A stretch of DNA of 20,915 nucleotides, taken from positions 1 to 20,915 of the forward strand of contig QAXH01000327.1 in NCBI GenBank assembly GCA_004335635.1, in the 5' to 3' direction. Numbering within the stretch: the stretch's first letter is position 1; each line of letters starts with the position of its first letter. A program made the translations under genes and the position numbers. Of the stretch, positions 19,001-20,915 are shown piece by piece. This DNA comes from Chloromonas sp. AAM2 (Eukaryota > Chlorophyta > Chlorophyceae > Chlamydomonadales > Chlamydomonadaceae). The notes beneath the pieces were generated by a model. It made no database searches, had not been told where the DNA came from, and worked only from the letters and a program-made list of their open reading frames with translations.

Positions 19001-20915
19001 ATTCGCATCCATGGTCTCTTCAACGATTGCTGGCCCGGGGTCTGGAGGAGGGGTGGTTGGGTCAGTTGCCCTGTCTGTTGCGCTTTGTCTTCTGTGTTCA
19101 TTCTAAGGGTTACCTGGTGACCGTGGTTGTAAGCATCTCTCCCTGTCTCATTTAGGGACTGGTGCATGTCCATAAAGCAGACCAGACACCATGATGCAAG
19201 CCATGCAAATCACAGACACATGCCAGTAGTGCAGAACCATCTCTCACTAAGGTCACACTGCCTGCCTATCCACCACCTCCAGGTGGATCACACCTACGAG
19301 GTCGCTGGTGTTGGCTCAGTCATCTCAGGCATGGTGGTGTCTGGGCTGATCAAGATAGGCCAGCAGCTGCGGCTGGGGCCAACCCTGTCCGGCGGTTTCA
19401 TGGCCGTGGAAATCACGGGCATCCAGCGGGCACACATCCCCGTGCGACAGGTGTGTGACACACTCCACTACATTAACCTGGCATGTTTGTCTACCTTCAC
19501 CCAATTGCTCACCAGTTAGTGACAGTGAAGCAGATCTACAGTCAAACTTGTTGGGTGTGCTCCAAAGTTTGGTGTTCTTGCGGTGAGGCTGTTGGCTCCT
19601 TGTAGCTTACAACTCTTCACCACCAGACAGTTTTACACTTCTCTGCGTGTTGCAGGTGCGGGCGGGGCAGGCAGCCACACTAGCGCTGCAGTTAGTGGCC
19701 GGAGAGGACGACGACCTACCACCCATGCTGCAGCACACCTCAGCCATCACCACCGCTACTGCTGCTGTGGCATGGGTAGCGACCACGGGCAACCCACCAG
19801 CCAACGGCACACCCAGCACATTGACAGCAGCGGCAGCGGCAGTGGCCGGGTGCACAAATCTGGGGCGGAATGCTGTCGAATCGGATGGCAGTGTGAGCGA
19901 TGATGATGCGGATGATGAACAGTGCGAGGGCGGGACGCCGGATGGCGCGTCTAGCACTCACAGCTCGATGCGGAGGAGGCAGGTGTGGGCGGACCGGTGC
20001 TGGGGCAGTGTGGAAGGGGGTGAGGACGCACAGGAGCAGGTGTCTGGGGACGCGGGCGTGGCGGTAGATGACAGGGCCGGGGCGGAGGCGGCTGGTGCCG
20101 CAGCTGAATTGCTGGAGCCAGGTACGAACGGGCAGCCCCTGGTGTCACTGTCAAGGGCTGGGGACAAAGCGGGGTCAGAGTGCAATGGAAGTGTGGCTGG
20201 CGCAAACATTACCAGCAATGCCAGGATGACTGCGGGGCGCTCAGCGGACGGTGGGACAGTGGCAGCAGCTGCGGTGACTGCGGAGGCAAAGCAGGGCAGT
20301 TCTGTGCCTCTTTTGTCTGGCTGTGCCTCTACTCGTACGTACAACAGCATGAGGCAGGCTGCAGAACAGGAGCGTCTGAAGGCTGAGGCTGGGGCTGGGG
20401 CTGCATTTGTGCACGGACATGCGATGGCAGGGGGTCGCACCCAAGAAACAGCAACAGTCATCCAGGCAATGGCGATTCAGGAAACCAATGGCGATGCAGT
20501 GCAAGGCGTGCAGGGTGCACAGAGAGCAGCAGCAGTTGCAATTCAGGCGACAGCGGTGAGGGAAAAGGACAGCGGGACGGTGGGTTGCATACAGGTCGCG
20601 GCAGCAGCAGCAGTGTCCATCCAATCAGGTGCGTTGCAGGAAGAAGGCGGCCAGGCAACGGAGCGGGCGAGAGGCATGGCAAAAGGGCACACCAAGGCCT
20701 CAGGAATCACGCATGCACAATGCAACGGCAGCAAGCAGGCGGGTGTGGGCACGCTGAATGGGCGGCCGGAGGCGATCACCCGCATGCTTGGCGGGGAAGG
20801 TGGCAAGGCAAGCGGTGCAGAGTTTCTGGGCCTGAATGCAGCTGATGCAAGCATCGATGTGGCTCCAGATCTCTTGGAGCTCTTCACTATGGATGATGAA
20901 GAAGGGGATGATGAA
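13099..20915 (+). CDS. GTPBP1/GTPBP2-type GTPase (EF-Tu-like), partial at 3' end
   Basis: Translational-type GTPase; animal relatives act in ribosome rescue and mRNA turnover. Exons: 13099-13205, 14582-14657, 14820-14877, 15523-15629, 15958-16057, 16377-16592, 16899-16989, 17308-17443, 17953-18729, 19283-19450, 19656-20915 (open to the edge). Every junction has GT-AG borders and consistent phase. The ATG at 13099 (A at -3, G at +4) is the chosen start but the first exon is provisional. Family signatures: [44 protein letters not shown]1 [18 protein letters not shown] (~151-168), [13 protein letters not shown] (switch I region), G3 FIDMGGHE (~238-245), G4 TKVD (~296-299), G5 SSVTG (~398-402), then domain-II sequence [16 protein letters not shown]. 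Oddities: Cys replaces the usual Asn in G1 (GNVDAGKS in relatives); a ~125-residue Ala/Thr/Ser linker precedes domain II (~425-550); and more than 380 low-complexity residues follow [11 protein letters not shown]. The remaining conserved domain must lie beyond the window. Confidence 0.9.
13206..14581 (+). other. First intron of the GTPBP1-like gene (1376 bp)
   Basis: The longest intron of the gene. The donor GTGAGT follows phase-2 CG and the acceptor CAG precedes C|CCT, giving R-P-E-D-E-Q. It carries copy 4 of the dispersed motif. An open stretch at 13428-13590 follows a good acceptor but cannot end in the phase needed for the next exon, so it is not included. Confidence 0.5.
14297..14325 (+). 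repeat. Dispersed 25-bp motif, copy 4 (diverged)
   Basis: AAAAGTATGCCAGTTCTGGG followed by ACAAGTTCC. It differs from the other copies by one substitution (TAT for TTT) and one inserted G, and is again preceded by an A-rich tract. It lies in the first intron of the GTPBP1-like gene. Confidence 0.75.
15241..15348 (-). other. Two pol III B-box-like motifs in an intron (possible tRNA-derived SINE relic)
   Basis: On the minus strand GGTTCAAATC (15241-15250) and GGATCAAATCC (15338-15348) resemble the tRNA T-loop/B-box GGTTCRANTCC. No matching cloverleaf can be drawn: the T-stem pairs poorly and no clear A box or acceptor stem was found. At best this is a decayed tRNA-derived element inside intron 14878-15522. 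Confidence 0.2.
17527..17553 (+). repeat. Intronic partial duplicate of the G4-motif exon end
   Basis: Reads PVVAVLITK followed by GTGGTC. The true exon end at 17419-17443 reads PVAVVITK followed by GTGATA. At DNA level the copies share CCCGT, GCAGTG, TCATCAC and AAGGTG in order. They are about 110 bp apart and the reading frame between them contains a stop, so the second copy is not simply an extended exon. Confidence 0.55.

Overview
The window is nuclear DNA of an intron-rich eukaryote, most likely a chlorophyte green alga and perhaps of the chlamydomonadalean lineage. Every gene is split into short exons whose phases join correctly. One gene is an intron-containing ATP-binding subunit of the chloroplast sulfate transporter; that subunit is plastid-encoded in several other green algae but nuclear in Chlamydomonas. 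No bacterial operon, rRNA, intact tRNA or CRISPR array was seen.

Layout from left to right: (1) the N-terminal part of an EFCAB11-like EF-hand protein, minus strand, running off the left edge (1-1737). (2) A complete mitochondrial dihydrolipoamide succinyltransferase (E2 of 2-oxoglutarate dehydrogenase), minus strand, 2431-6998, in about 12-13 exons. (3) A 1.6 kb gene-free stretch with a short inverted-repeat pair. (4) A chloroplast sulfate ABC transporter ATPase (SABC/CysA type), minus strand, 8574-12353, in seven recognised exons. Its last intron holds a degenerate hAT transposon (8887-9771) with 8-bp target-site duplications. (5) A divergent intergenic region of about 745 bp. (6) A GTPBP1/GTPBP2-type translational GTPase, plus strand, from about 13099 to beyond the right edge, with very large Ala/Gly/Gln-rich insertions.

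The genes are unrelated housekeeping functions (TCA cycle, plastid sulfate import, a GTPase, a calcium-binding-like protein), so the window is ordinary euchromatin and not a functional cluster. The unusual content is mostly in the introns. A perfect 21-bp inverted (GTGA)n/(TCAC)n repeat abuts the splice sites around two DLST exons. A roughly 25-bp motif recurs four times in non-coding DNA. Relics resembling duplicated exon pieces lie in introns of two genes, and there is a GC-AG intron and a hAT insertion. All exon models come from reading splice signals, reading frame, phase and family conservation by eye. Start exons of DLST, SABC and the GTPase are provisional.
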